DNA of 64,000 nt. It comes from Neptunomonas japonica JAMM 1380. Lineage in GTDB: Bacteria; Pseudomonadota; Gammaproteobacteria; Pseudomonadales; Balneatricaceae. Made by a program: the position numbers and the translations under genes. This document shows, piece after piece, positions 49,092 through 58,224 of this stretch (position 1 is the first letter of the stretch; every line of letters starts with the position of its first letter). The notes beneath the pieces were generated by a model. It saw only the letters and a program-made list of their open reading frames with translations. It made no database searches and was not told where the DNA came from. The stretch covers positions 1,054,001 through 1,118,000 of the forward strand of contig NZ_AP014546.1 in NCBI RefSeq assembly GCF_016592555.1, read 5' to 3'.

Positions 49092-50762
49092 TCAGTGCGC
49101 TGAGCGAGTCCCTGTAATAGATTTGCTCAGCATGATGACTGGAATAATACCTACCAAAACTATCAATAGTGCCGCTAAAGCACACTCTTCTAATTGCTCA
49201 TCTGATGCATATTGGTACACAAAAGTGGCAAGTGTATCGTAATTAAATGGCCTTAAAATTAGTGTGGCGGGCAGCTCTTTCATGCAGTCCACAAATACAA
49301 CTAGCATGGCAGTTAATAGGCCGCCTTTAATCAGCGGGAAGTGAATTTTCACTAATGTTTTTCCGGGTGACATGCCTAATGAGCGAGCCGCCATATCCAT
49401 GGTTGGTGTGACTTTATTGAGCGAGCTATCAACAGCGCCTGTTGCCACAGCTAAAAAACGGACGCAGTAAGCAAAAATAACTGCAAAAACAGTTCCGCTG
49501 AGTAGCAACCCCGTAGAGATATCAAATTGTTCACGCATCCAAGCGTCCACTCTGTTGTCAAATGCGGCTAGTGGAATGATGACTCCGATGGCCAATACAG
49601 CCCCAGGAAGGGCATAGCCAAGGCTAGAGAAGCGCACTGCAGATGTAAGCCCCAAGCGGTTTGGGTTTAAACGTTTAGCATAAGTAAGTAATACGGCCAA
49701 TATTAGGCATAGTAGTGCGGCACCGCCTGAGAGCAGAAAGCTGTGGCTGGCATGTTTTAAAAAATCTGTAGTGAAAAATTGATCGAGATGGCTGATTGAA
49801 TAAGTAATTAGCAAAGCCACCGGAATAATGAAACCTAATAGTATCGGTAGTAAACAGGCAATGAAGGCGAGTGTGCTACGGGTTCGATTTAAAGGGTAGG
49901 CTTGAATCGCTTTGAACCGATCAGTGCTATGAAATTGTTTTTGTTTAGCGCGAGCTATGCGCTCCAGGGCAATAAGAACAACAACAAAGATCATCATCAT
50001 GGTTGCTATTTGGGCGGCGCCGCCCAAATTTCCCATATTAAGCCATGTATCATAAATACCAGCACTCATGCTTTGTACTGCGAAATAGTCGACTGTTCCG
50101 AAGTCATTAAGAGTTTCCATTGAAACCAATGATAAACCGACAGCAATAGAAGGGCGCGCGATAGGTAATGAGATGCGGTAAAAACTTTGCCAAGGCGTGC
50201 AGCCCATCAAGCGACTAGCATCTTTTAGGCTCATTGATTGTTCTAGAAATGCCGCTCTAGACATCAAGTACACATAAGGATAAAGCACTAATGTGAGCAT
50301 TGAGATCGCTCCTGATAGCGACCTTATCTCAGGAAACCAATAATCTCTAGCCGTTTGCCAACCAAAAATGTCCCTTATAAATACTTGAACGGGTCCTGCA
50401 AACTCAAGGATGTCTGTGTAGATATATGCAATAACATAGGCGGGAACGGCAAAAGGAAGTAATAAAGCCCACTCAAAAAAACGCTTTCCTGGAAACTGGC
50501 ACATAGTTACCAGCCATGCAGTACTTACACCGATGATGACAGAAAGAGAGGCAACACCGACCATTAATTTTAAGGTTGTAGTGATATAAACAGGTAAAAT
50601 AGTGTCGGCGAGATGTCGCCAGATATTTTCTTCTGGAAAGAGGGCCAGATAGAACACCGAAAGAACAGGAAGCGCAACGAGTAATGCGGCTCCCCAGCTG
50701 CTGATGTACCAACCGGTAGTGTTACTAGCGCGTATTGGGCGTGTGATAGTTTGTGTATTCAT
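49092..50762 (-). CDS. fbpB: Iron(III) ABC transporter permease FbpB-like
   Basis: 556 residues from the ATG at 50760-50762 (a TTG at 50774 precedes it in frame). It contains two fused permease halves, about six helices each; each has an EAA-type loop: AFLEQSMSLKDASRLMGCTP in the first, and AVDSSLNKVTPTMDMAARSL then GMSPGKTL in the second. This duplicated layout is typical of FbpB/SfuB iron permeases. It passes iron across the inner membrane. It follows fbpA; the hairpin at 50776-50804 lies between them. Confidence 0.94.
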   Translation of the reverse strand: MNTQTITRPIRASNTTGWYISSWGAALLVALPVLSVFYLALFPEENIWRHLADTILPVYITTTLKLMVGVASLSVIIGVSTAWLVTMCQFPGKRFFEWALLLPFAVPAYVIAYIYTDILEFAGPVQVFIRDIFGWQTARDYWFPEIRSLSGAISMLTLVLYPYVYLMSRAAFLEQSMSLKDASRLMGCTPWQSFYRISLPIARPSIAVGLSLVSMETLNDFGTVDYFAVQSMSAGIYDTWLNMGNLGGAAQIATMMMIFVVVLIALERIARAKQKQFHSTDRFKAIQAYPLNRTRSTLAFIACLLPILLGFIIPVALLITYSISHLDQFFTTDFLKHASHSFLLSGGAALLCLILAVLLTYAKRLNPNRLGLTSAVRFSSLGYALPGAVLAIGVIIPLAAFDNRVDAWMREQFDISTGLLLSGTVFAVIFAYCVRFLAVATGAVDSSLNKVTPTMDMAARSLGMSPGKTLVKIHFPLIKGGLLTAMLVVFVDCMKELPATLILRPFNYDTLATFVYQYASDEQLEECALAALLIVLVGIIPVIMLSKSITGTRSAH

Positions 50763-50775
50763 TAGCCAAAGCAAT

Positions 50776-50804
50776 AAAACGATAGCCGCGAAGACTACCG
50801 TTTT
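50776..50804 (-). terminator. Intercistronic hairpin between fbpA and fbpB
   Basis: Read on the minus strand, AAAACGGTAG pairs with CTATCGTTTT (ten pairs, one G-T) around a nine-base loop; the T-run is only four long. It is probably a leaky attenuator that lowers fbpB relative to fbpA, ending 14 bases before the fbpB start. Confidence 0.6.
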
Positions 50805-50852
50805 AACTTATTAATGTCACTAGTGTATTAGTGAATTAAAAGATTCTATTCT

Positions 50853-51881
50853 TTAGTTATCAAAGCCAACTTTATCAACCAGCTTTGCAGCTGCAGCACG
50901 TTGTGCAGATACTTTCTGTAAGTTGATAGCATCACCTTTAAATTCACCCATGAACTTCTCGACCAATTCTGAGCGTGGAGTATTCGGGCGTACAGGGAAT
51001 TCAAAGTTAACATCAGCATAAAACTTTTGAGACTCTTCTTTTGTTAAGAACTCAATTAGTTTTTGTGCAGCCACTGGGTGAGGAGAATTTTTAGTTATTC
51101 CTGCACCTGAAATATTCATGTGTGCACCGCGGTCTGCTTGGTTAGGGAAAATCAAATTAACAGATTTTGCCCACTCTTTTTGCTCAGGGTTTTTCTCATT
51201 TGTTAACATCTTTCCAAAGTAATAAGAGTTACCTAGTGCAAGGTCACATACACCTTCTTTGACCGCTTTAACTTGAGCTCGATCGTTACCTTGAGGTTTA
51301 CGTGCAAGGTTCTCTTTAACGGCGTTTAACCAGTTTTCGGTTTTTTCTTCACCATGGTGAGCAATCATGCTGCCGATAAGAGAAAGGTTATAGGTATGTT
51401 TACCGCTGCGTGTACAGATGCGTCCTTTCCACTTTGGATCAGCCAACTCTTCATAAGAGGTTATTTCACCCTCTTTAACGCGCTCTTTAGAGGCATAAAC
51501 TAGGCGTGCACGCGAAGTTAGTCCTACCCAGCGACCTTCTGGGTCACGGAATTGCTGAGGTACGTTCTCGTTAACAATCTCACTTGTAAAGGGTGAAAAT
51601 AGGCCTTTTTCAGTAGCATCAAATAGAGGGCCGATATCAGATGTTAGTAGAATGTCCGCTGGTGAGTTGCGACCTTCATGCTCTAAGCGTTCGAGTAAAC
51701 CTTTCTTTGCAAAAACAACATTGGTTTTAATACCTGTTTCTTCTGAGAATGCTTTCAATAAAGGTTCGATAAGGAAGGGTTGACGGTAAGAGTAAATATT
51801 TACTTCTTCTGCCTGAGCCATGGCGTTGAAGCTGAGCGCTGTTGTGAGAGTGGCAAATGCAAACAGAGACTTGCGTAACAT
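50853..51881 (-). CDS. fbpA: Periplasmic iron(III)-binding protein FbpA/FutA-like
   Basis: 342 residues. Sec signal peptide (about 1-24, MLRKSLFAFATLTTALSFNA then MAQA). The mature start EEVNIYSYRQPFLIEPLL and ALGNSYYFGKML, with an adjacent tyrosine pair, match FutA/FbpA-type proteins whose tyrosines ligate Fe3+. HMNISGAGITKNSPHPVAAQ is also typical. It delivers iron to FbpB in the periplasm. Strong Fur-box candidates and a promoter lie upstream. Confidence 0.95.
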   Translation of the reverse strand: MLRKSLFAFATLTTALSFNAMAQAEEVNIYSYRQPFLIEPLLKAFSEETGIKTNVVFAKKGLLERLEHEGRNSPADILLTSDIGPLFDATEKGLFSPFTSEIVNENVPQQFRDPEGRWVGLTSRARLVYASKERVKEGEITSYEELADPKWKGRICTRSGKHTYNLSLIGSMIAHHGEEKTENWLNAVKENLARKPQGNDRAQVKAVKEGVCDLALGNSYYFGKMLTNEKNPEQKEWAKSVNLIFPNQADRGAHMNISGAGITKNSPHPVAAQKLIEFLTKEESQKFYADVNFEFPVRPNTPRSELVEKFMGEFKGDAINLQKVSAQRAAAAKLVDKVGFDN

Positions 51882-51935
51882 AGTTTTACCCTACTTATTA
51901 ATTAAATAATATGGTTGAAAAAGTGAAGCATTAAA

Positions 51936-51954
51936 GATAACGCGAATTATTATC
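51936..51954 (-). promoter_or_regulatory. Fur box overlapping the fbpA -10 region
   Basis: On the minus strand GATAATAATTCGCGTTATC matches the 19-bp Fur consensus at 14 positions. It covers the candidate -10 hexamer (51946-51951), as expected for iron repression. Confidence 0.72.
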
Positions 51955-51974
51955 GTTAAGGCGTAGAAAGTCAA
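51946..51974 (-). promoter_or_regulatory. fbpA promoter
   Basis: Minus strand TTGACT (51969-51974), 17-base spacer, AATAAT (51946-51951). The -10 box overlaps the Fur box at 51936-51954. Confidence 0.6.
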
Positions 51975-51980
51975 TGCGGA

Positions 51981-51995
51981 TGAGTATAATTCTCA
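51981..51995 (-). promoter_or_regulatory. Second Fur box upstream of fbpA
   Basis: TGAGAATTATACTCA on the minus strand matches 11 of 14 positions of the 7-1-7 Fur consensus and is itself nearly palindromic (TGAG/CTCA ends). It lies just upstream of the -35 box. Confidence 0.6.
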
Positions 51996-52072
51996 ATACC
52001 ATTCTCTTATAACTTTATGTTCCTTGATTCAGGTCATATCTCTGTGGGTAATGGTGCTAATACCTTCAGACA

Positions 52073-52789
52073 TCAAATGATAGGAAAGATTCTTGAAATG
52101 ATGGCTGGAATGGCTGTTTCAACCCGTAAAATGCGTTCACCCACATGGAAAGGAGTGAGGCCTGCTTGTTGTAGTTTCTCAACTTCGTAAGGGATGAAGC
52201 CGCCTTCAGGACCTATTGCGAGTGTTGTAGGGTCTGTAGTGGGTTCTGGGCAACTAATAGCGTCGTAGGGGTGCGCCACTAGGCCTCTGGTGTTTAGACT
52301 AATCGAAGGAAGTTCGTCTTCTACAAAGGGTTTAAAGCGCTTTCTTATATGCACGCAAGGCATTTGTGTATCGCCCGCTTGCTCTAAACCTAATAGCAGC
52401 TGTTCTTTAATTGAGTCTTCCGATAGCAAAGGGGTAGACCAGTAGCTTTTATCTACCCTATAACTATTTAATAGGTAGAGCTCTTTGACGCCCATTGTAC
52501 TGGCGGTTTGTAAAATACGTTTCAACATCTTTGGTCTAGGCAGCGCTAAAAGAAGCGTAAGAGGTAATGCTGCAGGAGGCGGTGTGGATAGGCTAATGTG
52601 TAGGGTGACTTGTTGATCATCAATACTAATGACTTTCCCGGTACCTTTATGACCGTTGATTTGCCCTATACGTAATAATGAATTTGGCTGCGCTTTATGG
52701 ATATCGGCAATATGTTTATGGCGTCTATCACGTAAACAAATATGTTGAGTATTGCAGAAATCACTTTCTGTAAAAAGAATAAGATTCAT
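52073..52789 (-). CDS. rsmE: 16S rRNA m3U1498 methyltransferase RsmE
   Basis: 238 residues, slightly short but complete. An N-terminal PUA-like half (HICLRDRRHKHIADIHKAQP) is followed by a SPOUT methyltransferase half with LAIGPEGGFIPYEVEKL and HVGERILRVETAIPAII, the SAM-binding trefoil motifs. It methylates U1498 of 16S rRNA. Divergent from the MATE gene; the 191-base gap to fbpA belongs to the Fur-controlled promoter. Confidence 0.95.
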   Translation of the reverse strand: MNLILFTESDFCNTQHICLRDRRHKHIADIHKAQPNSLLRIGQINGHKGTGKVISIDDQQVTLHISLSTPPPAALPLTLLLALPRPKMLKRILQTASTMGVKELYLLNSYRVDKSYWSTPLLSEDSIKEQLLLGLEQAGDTQMPCVHIRKRFKPFVEDELPSISLNTRGLVAHPYDAISCPEPTTDPTTLAIGPEGGFIPYEVEKLQQAGLTPFHVGERILRVETAIPAIISRIFPII

Positions 52790-52895
52790 TAATTATTCGC
52801 TTGATTGCATCTTGGGAACATATTCTTCCATTATGACGGTTTTTCTTTTGCTTATCAGCCGTTAGGATAGCTTCTTACTTTGAACCGAGCTCTTT

Positions 52896-54242
52896 ATGGC
52901 AACGCCTGATTTACTTAAGGACACTATTCGTCCAACGCTTCTTCGTATGACAGTCCCAATGATGGTCGGGATTGTCAGTTTAATGTTGTTTAACCTTGCC
53001 GATATCTATTTTGTGTCCCTTTTGGGTACCGCTCCAATGGCTGCCTTGGCCTTTACTTTTCCTGTGACGTTTTCTGTTGTTAGCTTAGCGATAGGTTTTG
53101 GTATAGGGACATCTGCGATCTTAGCTAAATTAATTGGCCAGGGTCAGCAGGAAAAAGCGGCCGAGCTTGCAACTGATAATTTGATGATGACGCTTTTATT
53201 GGTGCTATGCATTAGTTTGGTTGTGCAGTTGTTTATGGTGCCTTTGTTCACGTTAATGGGAGCCGCTGAACAACAGCTACCCTATATTTTAGAGTATATG
53301 GATATATGGTGGCTAGGCGCCGTTTTTCTTGTAACTAATATGGTTGCAAACAGTGCTCTACGTGCCAGAGGTGATACCAAAACACCTGCATTGGTGATGG
53401 CTGGATCGTCCGTTTTGAATATGATACTAGACCCTCTATTGATTTTTGGCTGGGGGCCGGTGCCTGCATTCGGTATTCGGGGAGCGGCTATGGCTAGTGT
53501 TATCTCTTGGACATGTGTTTTTGTGATTGTTATATACATTCTTTATCGGCGATATAACTTAATTATACTGATGAAGCCTGTTGCTAGAAGAATTTTTGAT
53601 CATTGGCTTACTGTGATGAAAATTGGCTTGCCCGCAGCGCTGTCAAACATGATGACTCCGTTGGCTGGTGGGATGCTCACAGCAATGGTTGCGCAACACG
53701 GTGCTGAAGCTGTGGCAGCATTTGGTGTGGGTAATAGGCTTGAATCATTATCTTTACTGGTATGTCTTGCTTTATCCATGACGTTGCCGCCTTTTGTTAG
53801 TCAGAACTTTGGTGCTGGGCAGATCAAACGTGTAGTTTCTGCTTATAAAGGCGCTATTAAATTTGCTCTGATCTGGCAGTTTTTAGTTTTTATGATGTTA
53901 TGGGTATTTAAAGATGCCATTGCTGACTTGTTTGCGGCTTCTGATTTAATCAAAGGGCCTTTGATTATGTGGCTTGGTATTGTGCCCCTTGGGTTTGGGA
54001 TGCAAGCGGTGATTTTTTTGAGTGCATCAACATTAAATGCATTACATCAGCCATTAATAGCTATGCGTATCAGTATATTACGCTTGTTTGTGTTTTTTAT
54101 ACCTATGGCATGGATCGCTAATGAATTATGGGGTTTGCAGGCAATGTTTATGGCATTTGTGCTAGCTAACAGTGCGGCATCGTGGGTTGCATATCGTAGC
54201 GTTAGTAAGGTCTTAGCAGTAAAAAGTGCAGTACATCAATGA
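52896..54242 (+). CDS. MATE-family efflux transporter
   Basis: 448 residues in twelve predicted membrane helices, two halves of six. LRMTVPMMVGIVSLMLFNLA, SALRARGDTKTPALVMAGSS and VLNMILDPLLIFG are typical of MATE (MatE/DinF) Na+ or H+ coupled exporters of cationic drugs and metabolites. The substrate cannot be read. It is a single-gene unit; no clear terminator follows. Confidence 0.92.
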   Translation: MATPDLLKDTIRPTLLRMTVPMMVGIVSLMLFNLADIYFVSLLGTAPMAALAFTFPVTFSVVSLAIGFGIGTSAILAKLIGQGQQEKAAELATDNLMMTLLLVLCISLVVQLFMVPLFTLMGAAEQQLPYILEYMDIWWLGAVFLVTNMVANSALRARGDTKTPALVMAGSSVLNMILDPLLIFGWGPVPAFGIRGAAMASVISWTCVFVIVIYILYRRYNLIILMKPVARRIFDHWLTVMKIGLPAALSNMMTPLAGGMLTAMVAQHGAEAVAAFGVGNRLESLSLLVCLALSMTLPPFVSQNFGAGQIKRVVSAYKGAIKFALIWQFLVFMMLWVFKDAIADLFAASDLIKGPLIMWLGIVPLGFGMQAVIFLSASTLNALHQPLIAMRISILRLFVFFIPMAWIANELWGLQAMFMAFVLANSAASWVAYRSVSKVLAVKSAVHQ

Positions 54243-54425
54243 AGTTGAAGTTAAATCGGATCTATCATTAATCATTAACAATCAGCTACTATCCTAAAGA
54301 CTATAAACCAAAAGTCATATTATTAAATGGCAGTCTTAGGTCTATGATCGATCTTAAGGCTGCTTAGAAAAATAAAAAAGCAAGTCACATAAAACACAAT
54401 AAATTGAAAGAAAAGGGATGTGAAT

Positions 54426-55175
54426 ATGGGTAAGTTGGTTGCTCTTGTAACAGGTGGTACTGGTGGGCTGGGTGCTTCAATATGCCGAACTCTAGCAGAT
54501 AATGGGTTTACAGTAGTAGCAGGTTATAACAGTGGTGGTAATCACGAAAAAGCTAAAGCATGGCAAGCAGCACAAAAAGCTGACGGTTATGATATTCATG
54601 TAGCTTATGGTGATGTGACTAATACAACTTCTTGTGAAGCGTGTATTGCAACAGTCCAGGAACTAACCGGCGGTACAGTTGATGTACTAGTGAACAACGC
54701 AGGTATTACTCGTGATGGCCAGTTCAAGAAAATGAGCTGGGATCAATGGGACGAAGTATTAACAGCAAATTTGGATTCAATGTTCCATATGACTCGTTTG
54801 GTAATTAATCCCATGCTTGAAAAAGGCTTCGGACGCGTTATCAATATTTCTTCTGTAAATGCACAGAAAGGTCAATTTGGGCAGTCTAACTACTCTGCTG
54901 CTAAAGCCGGTATTCACGGTTTTACAAAGGCTCTAGCTCAAGAGGTTGCTTCTAAAGGTGTGACTGTTAATACGGTTTCTCCGGGTTATGTAATGACGCC
55001 GATGGTAGCTAAAATCGCTGTCGAAGTTCAGCAGAAAATTTGCTCTACTATCCCAGTAGGACGCTTTGGTACACCAGAAGAGATTGGTCGTATGGTAACC
55101 TTCTTGGCTGAAGAGCAGTCTGGGTATATTACGGGTGCTGATATGTCTATAAACGGTGGTCTTCATATGTCTTAA
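54426..55175 (+). CDS. phaB: Acetoacetyl-CoA reductase (PhaB/PhbB-like SDR)
   Basis: 249 residues from the ATG at 54426, eight bases after AGGG; a GTG at 54420 is too close to it. Short-chain dehydrogenase with TGGTGGLG cofactor site, NNAGITRDGQFKKM, and catalytic Ser-Tyr-Lys with YSAAKAG. FGQSNYSAAKAGIHGFTKAL and the end GYITGADMSINGGLHMS match PhaB better than FabG. It would make (R)-3-hydroxybutyryl-CoA for polyhydroxyalkanoate synthesis with NADPH. No phaA or phaC is adjacent, so FabG-like activity remains possible. Confidence 0.85.
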   Translation: MGKLVALVTGGTGGLGASICRTLADNGFTVVAGYNSGGNHEKAKAWQAAQKADGYDIHVAYGDVTNTTSCEACIATVQELTGGTVDVLVNNAGITRDGQFKKMSWDQWDEVLTANLDSMFHMTRLVINPMLEKGFGRVINISSVNAQKGQFGQSNYSAAKAGIHGFTKALAQEVASKGVTVNTVSPGYVMTPMVAKIAVEVQQKICSTIPVGRFGTPEEIGRMVTFLAEEQSGYITGADMSINGGLHMS

Positions 55176-55192
55176 CGACATCATCGTAGAAT

Positions 55193-55222
55193 AAAAAACC
55201 CGCTATATGGCGGGTTTTTTTT
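55193..55222. terminator. Bidirectional terminator between phaB and the DUF349 gene
   Basis: AAAAAACCCGC (55193-55203) pairs with GCGGGTTTTTT (55210-55220) around TATATG. A-rich and T-rich flanks give good T-tracts on both strands. Confidence 0.9.
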
Positions 55223-55230
55223 ATTAGAGT

Positions 55231-58062
55231 CTAATTAAATACAGTATTTATTAAATCTTGGAATCGTTCATTAAGTGACTCATTCGCTTTACGAAAAGGT
55301 ATTCCCAGAGATTCAAATTCTAACTTCTTAATGTCTATTAAATTAACCGCTTGCTGCTGTTGCTCTAATGCTTTTTGCAGTCGTTGCATTTGATACTCCA
55401 TCCGCAACGCTTGGTCATAACTCGGAGATGGCAGGTTAAGTGCTATTTCAAGGCGTATGCATATTTCACGTAATTCTTTATCGGCATTGCTTAATAAAGG
55501 TTCTAGTTCACTTTCTCCTGAGGCTATTGACTCGATCAAGCTGCGGCGGTTGCGAATTTTCTCATGTAAGTCGGTATTTTTCTGAAGGTGCCAATGCTCA
55601 AAAAAATCTTGTTTTGATTCAGTTGCTGAATTATCAAGTAAGTGCGTTTCAAGCAGGTCACACAAGGCAGAGTGTTCTTGGAGTTGGTGATTATCAGTAT
55701 GCTCTGCAAAGCGTTGGAGCGCGTTTGTTTGCTGTTCAACATAATTTGCAGCCTTGTTGAACCTTTCGATATCTTTGGCCGTAAGGCTTTCTTTAAATGC
55801 TTCAACGAGCTGACGAGCTGCGGTGATACTTTCTATTTTCTGTGCCGTATGCAATGGAGCATCTTCAAAGCCTGCAAGTTCATCTGTCACTTGGTTTAGT
55901 GTTACTTTGGCTGCGTATGCTGCTTCACGTGAAGGTGTCTGGTCATGAAGGCGCTGGAAGATAATGTCACAGTGAACTCTAAATGCTTTCCAGAGCTTGC
56001 GTTCCTGGCTGTGGAAGGTGGGCCCGCACTCTTTCCAGTTCTTTTGTAATTTTTTGGCCTGCTCTGCAGCATCGACAATATCATCTGCTGTTGTTAGGGC
56101 TTGTGCATCAGCAATGAGTTTCTCTTTAGCCGCCATTGAGTCTTCTTTAAGGGCCTGAAAATGGTTTTCTGCATCAAGCAATAATTTATTAAATTTAGTT
56201 TGTAAGGCTTGTCCAGGGTTTCTATCAACAGGAGTAAAGCGTCTCCATTCTTGTTTGGCTGCCTGAATGATCTGTTCAACCGCACGCCAGTCACCCGCTT
56301 GCCAGTCTATCTGTTGAAGGTAAGCGGCGACTTCTTGATAGATGAGTTCTTTTTGCTGCAAGTTGTAGCGACGAGACTCGTTTTGTGAAGAAAAATATAC
56401 TTCACAAGGCTCATACGCTTTATCGGAAGCGGTTTTAAAGCGCTTCCAAATAGCTTGAGAGTGAAATGGATCAGTAGCGTCAAGTAGCTTCCACTGTTGC
56501 TGAAGTTGTTTTATTTTCTTGGCTTTTTCTTGGGGAAGGATCTCTGCATTAATAAGGCCCTCCATATCTGCGCAAAGTTGTTCTTTTTTCGGGGTTACCG
56601 CATAGCCCTGCCAGTCTTTAAGTTCTTCAATACGAGTATTTAACCCTTTATATTGCTGCTCGAAATTATCTTTGGCAGTGCCTTTGATTTGCGATAATAA
56701 CTCGATTGTCTTACGTGATTCTTTCTCAGCCGTTTTAACTTCACCTTTTTCAATAAGACGTTCTAATTGAGCCAGTTGTAGGCGTAGCTTTTCTGTTATC
56801 TTCAGTGATTTTTGGGTAAGCAGCTGTTTTTCGCTGGTAAGCTTGGTTATTGCGCTATCAAGTTGTTGTAATACATCCGGGCGCTCTAGATTTTTGGGCC
56901 ATGCCGTTTGTTCCAGAATGCTGTTCGCTTGTTTTAGTTGTTCTTGGACTGTTTTTTTCTTGAAACTGTTTTGTTCGCATGAGGATAAAAACTCGCTGAC
57001 AGCGTTTAGCTTACTATCAGCGGATAAGGCGTGTGAGTGGATTTTACTGAGTGCTTGAGTAAGCTGGTTGTAAGTTTTCAGTTGATTGGCAGATGCTGTG
57101 TTACTAATGCTTGCCCACTGATGTTGGAAGCTTTCCTGTGCTTTTGTTAGTGCAGCAATTTCATCTTGTTGCGAATAGGACGTTGCTTCTGCGCATGTAG
57201 TAAAGTCTTGGAGTTGCTGCAATATTGTGTCAGCTTTCTCGCGGGCAAGCTTCATATTGAGTAGCTCTTGAGCTTTTTCCGCTTCTTGCGCAGCGATGGT
57301 TTGTATTCGCTTCTGGCATGTGTCGTAAGCATCAGAGAATGGCTGTTGAAATTCTTGTGTTACTGAGGGTGAAAAGTTATTCCATTCCTGACTTAATGCT
57401 TCAAATTTTGCAGGGTAAAGAGGAAACCATTCGCCTTTAGAAAGGCTTGTAACTTGCTCAAAAATGCTCATAGCACGATCACGTAAAGCCTGTTGCTGCT
57501 TTGTGTGCTCGCGTAGTTCATTGCATTTGTCGCGCATGATGCGGTAAATGGCTTTATCATTTTGCTTTGTTGCTTTTAGCAACTGTTCAAGCAATGCAGG
57601 GGTTGAAATCCGTTCGGCGGCGATTTTACGAGTGTGGACAGGAGAGGAAGAGGTAGCAACTTCTACCAGTAAACTCTGATCTTTAATGTTGTTAATCAGA
57701 GTAGCGTGTAATTCTTGGGATGGCGTTTGGCTTATAATTCGCCACATGACTGTTGTTTCAAGTTTGCTTGATAACTGTTCGAATAGTGCGTGTGGATTAC
57801 TGTCATTACTCAGTTCATGAGCTAAACGTGTTTCTATTGCTGAAGAGTTTGCATCAGGGTCTTTCAAAAGTTGGATGAGATTGTTGATGCTCATAATTTG
57901 AGCTATCGCTGCTTGCCTGACGTTAACGTCAGGGTCTCGAATCGCTAGTCCCGATAAAATAAGGTATTGATCATTAGATTCGTCACTTAAACTTTTAACG
58001 GCGTTCAAACGAATGACTGGGTTGGTATGTTGCCATTTTGGCTTAAAAAAATTCGATAACAT
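55231..58062 (-). CDS. Large DUF349 coiled-coil protein
   Basis: 943 residues. The N-terminal ~170 residues look like short helical repeats (VRQAAIAQIMSINNLIQLLK, LLVEVATSSSPVHTRKIAAE), HEAT-like. The rest is coiled coil with at least three DUF349 units, each with a W-x-aromatic/Gly-P start and a later aromatic-F pattern: WNNFSPSVTQEFQQPF, WRRFTPVDRNPGQAL, WKECGPTFHSQERKLW, and a diverged WKLLDATDPFHSQAIW. Function is unknown in any species I recall; other gammaproteobacteria have DUF349 proteins of similar size. A promoter is visible upstream at 58123-58150. Confidence 0.88.
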   Translation of the reverse strand: MLSNFFKPKWQHTNPVIRLNAVKSLSDESNDQYLILSGLAIRDPDVNVRQAAIAQIMSINNLIQLLKDPDANSSAIETRLAHELSNDSNPHALFEQLSSKLETTVMWRIISQTPSQELHATLINNIKDQSLLVEVATSSSPVHTRKIAAERISTPALLEQLLKATKQNDKAIYRIMRDKCNELREHTKQQQALRDRAMSIFEQVTSLSKGEWFPLYPAKFEALSQEWNNFSPSVTQEFQQPFSDAYDTCQKRIQTIAAQEAEKAQELLNMKLAREKADTILQQLQDFTTCAEATSYSQQDEIAALTKAQESFQHQWASISNTASANQLKTYNQLTQALSKIHSHALSADSKLNAVSEFLSSCEQNSFKKKTVQEQLKQANSILEQTAWPKNLERPDVLQQLDSAITKLTSEKQLLTQKSLKITEKLRLQLAQLERLIEKGEVKTAEKESRKTIELLSQIKGTAKDNFEQQYKGLNTRIEELKDWQGYAVTPKKEQLCADMEGLINAEILPQEKAKKIKQLQQQWKLLDATDPFHSQAIWKRFKTASDKAYEPCEVYFSSQNESRRYNLQQKELIYQEVAAYLQQIDWQAGDWRAVEQIIQAAKQEWRRFTPVDRNPGQALQTKFNKLLLDAENHFQALKEDSMAAKEKLIADAQALTTADDIVDAAEQAKKLQKNWKECGPTFHSQERKLWKAFRVHCDIIFQRLHDQTPSREAAYAAKVTLNQVTDELAGFEDAPLHTAQKIESITAARQLVEAFKESLTAKDIERFNKAANYVEQQTNALQRFAEHTDNHQLQEHSALCDLLETHLLDNSATESKQDFFEHWHLQKNTDLHEKIRNRRSLIESIASGESELEPLLSNADKELREICIRLEIALNLPSPSYDQALRMEYQMQRLQKALEQQQQAVNLIDIKKLEFESLGIPFRKANESLNERFQDLINTVFN

Positions 58063-58122
58063 GAACGGTTTCTTGTATTAGCAAAACTGGATGATGGTTA
58101 TCCAGATGAATGAAGGAAGCTT

Positions 58123-58150
58123 ATTCTAAGGGCATGAAGCGATCAGTAAA
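58123..58150 (-). promoter_or_regulatory. Promoter of the DUF349 gene
   Basis: Minus strand TTTACT (58145-58150), 16-base spacer, TAGAAT (58123-58128), about 60 bases before the start codon. Confidence 0.5.
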
Positions 58151-58164
58151 AGCCTTGACGAGTA

Positions 58165-58202
58165 AGTTTAATCAGGGAAGTTTATAAACACCTGATTAAA
58201 CT
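58165..58202. repeat. 12-bp inverted repeat with nested palindrome
   Basis: AGTTTAATCAGG (58165-58176) and CCTGATTAAACT (58191-58202) are perfect inverse complements around a 14-base loop that itself holds the palindrome GTTTATAAAC (58180-58189). No T-tract follows on the minus strand, so it looks more like an operator or RNA stability element than a terminator. Confidence 0.7.
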
Positions 58203-58224
58203 GTTTTGCAGATGTTGTTTTTCA

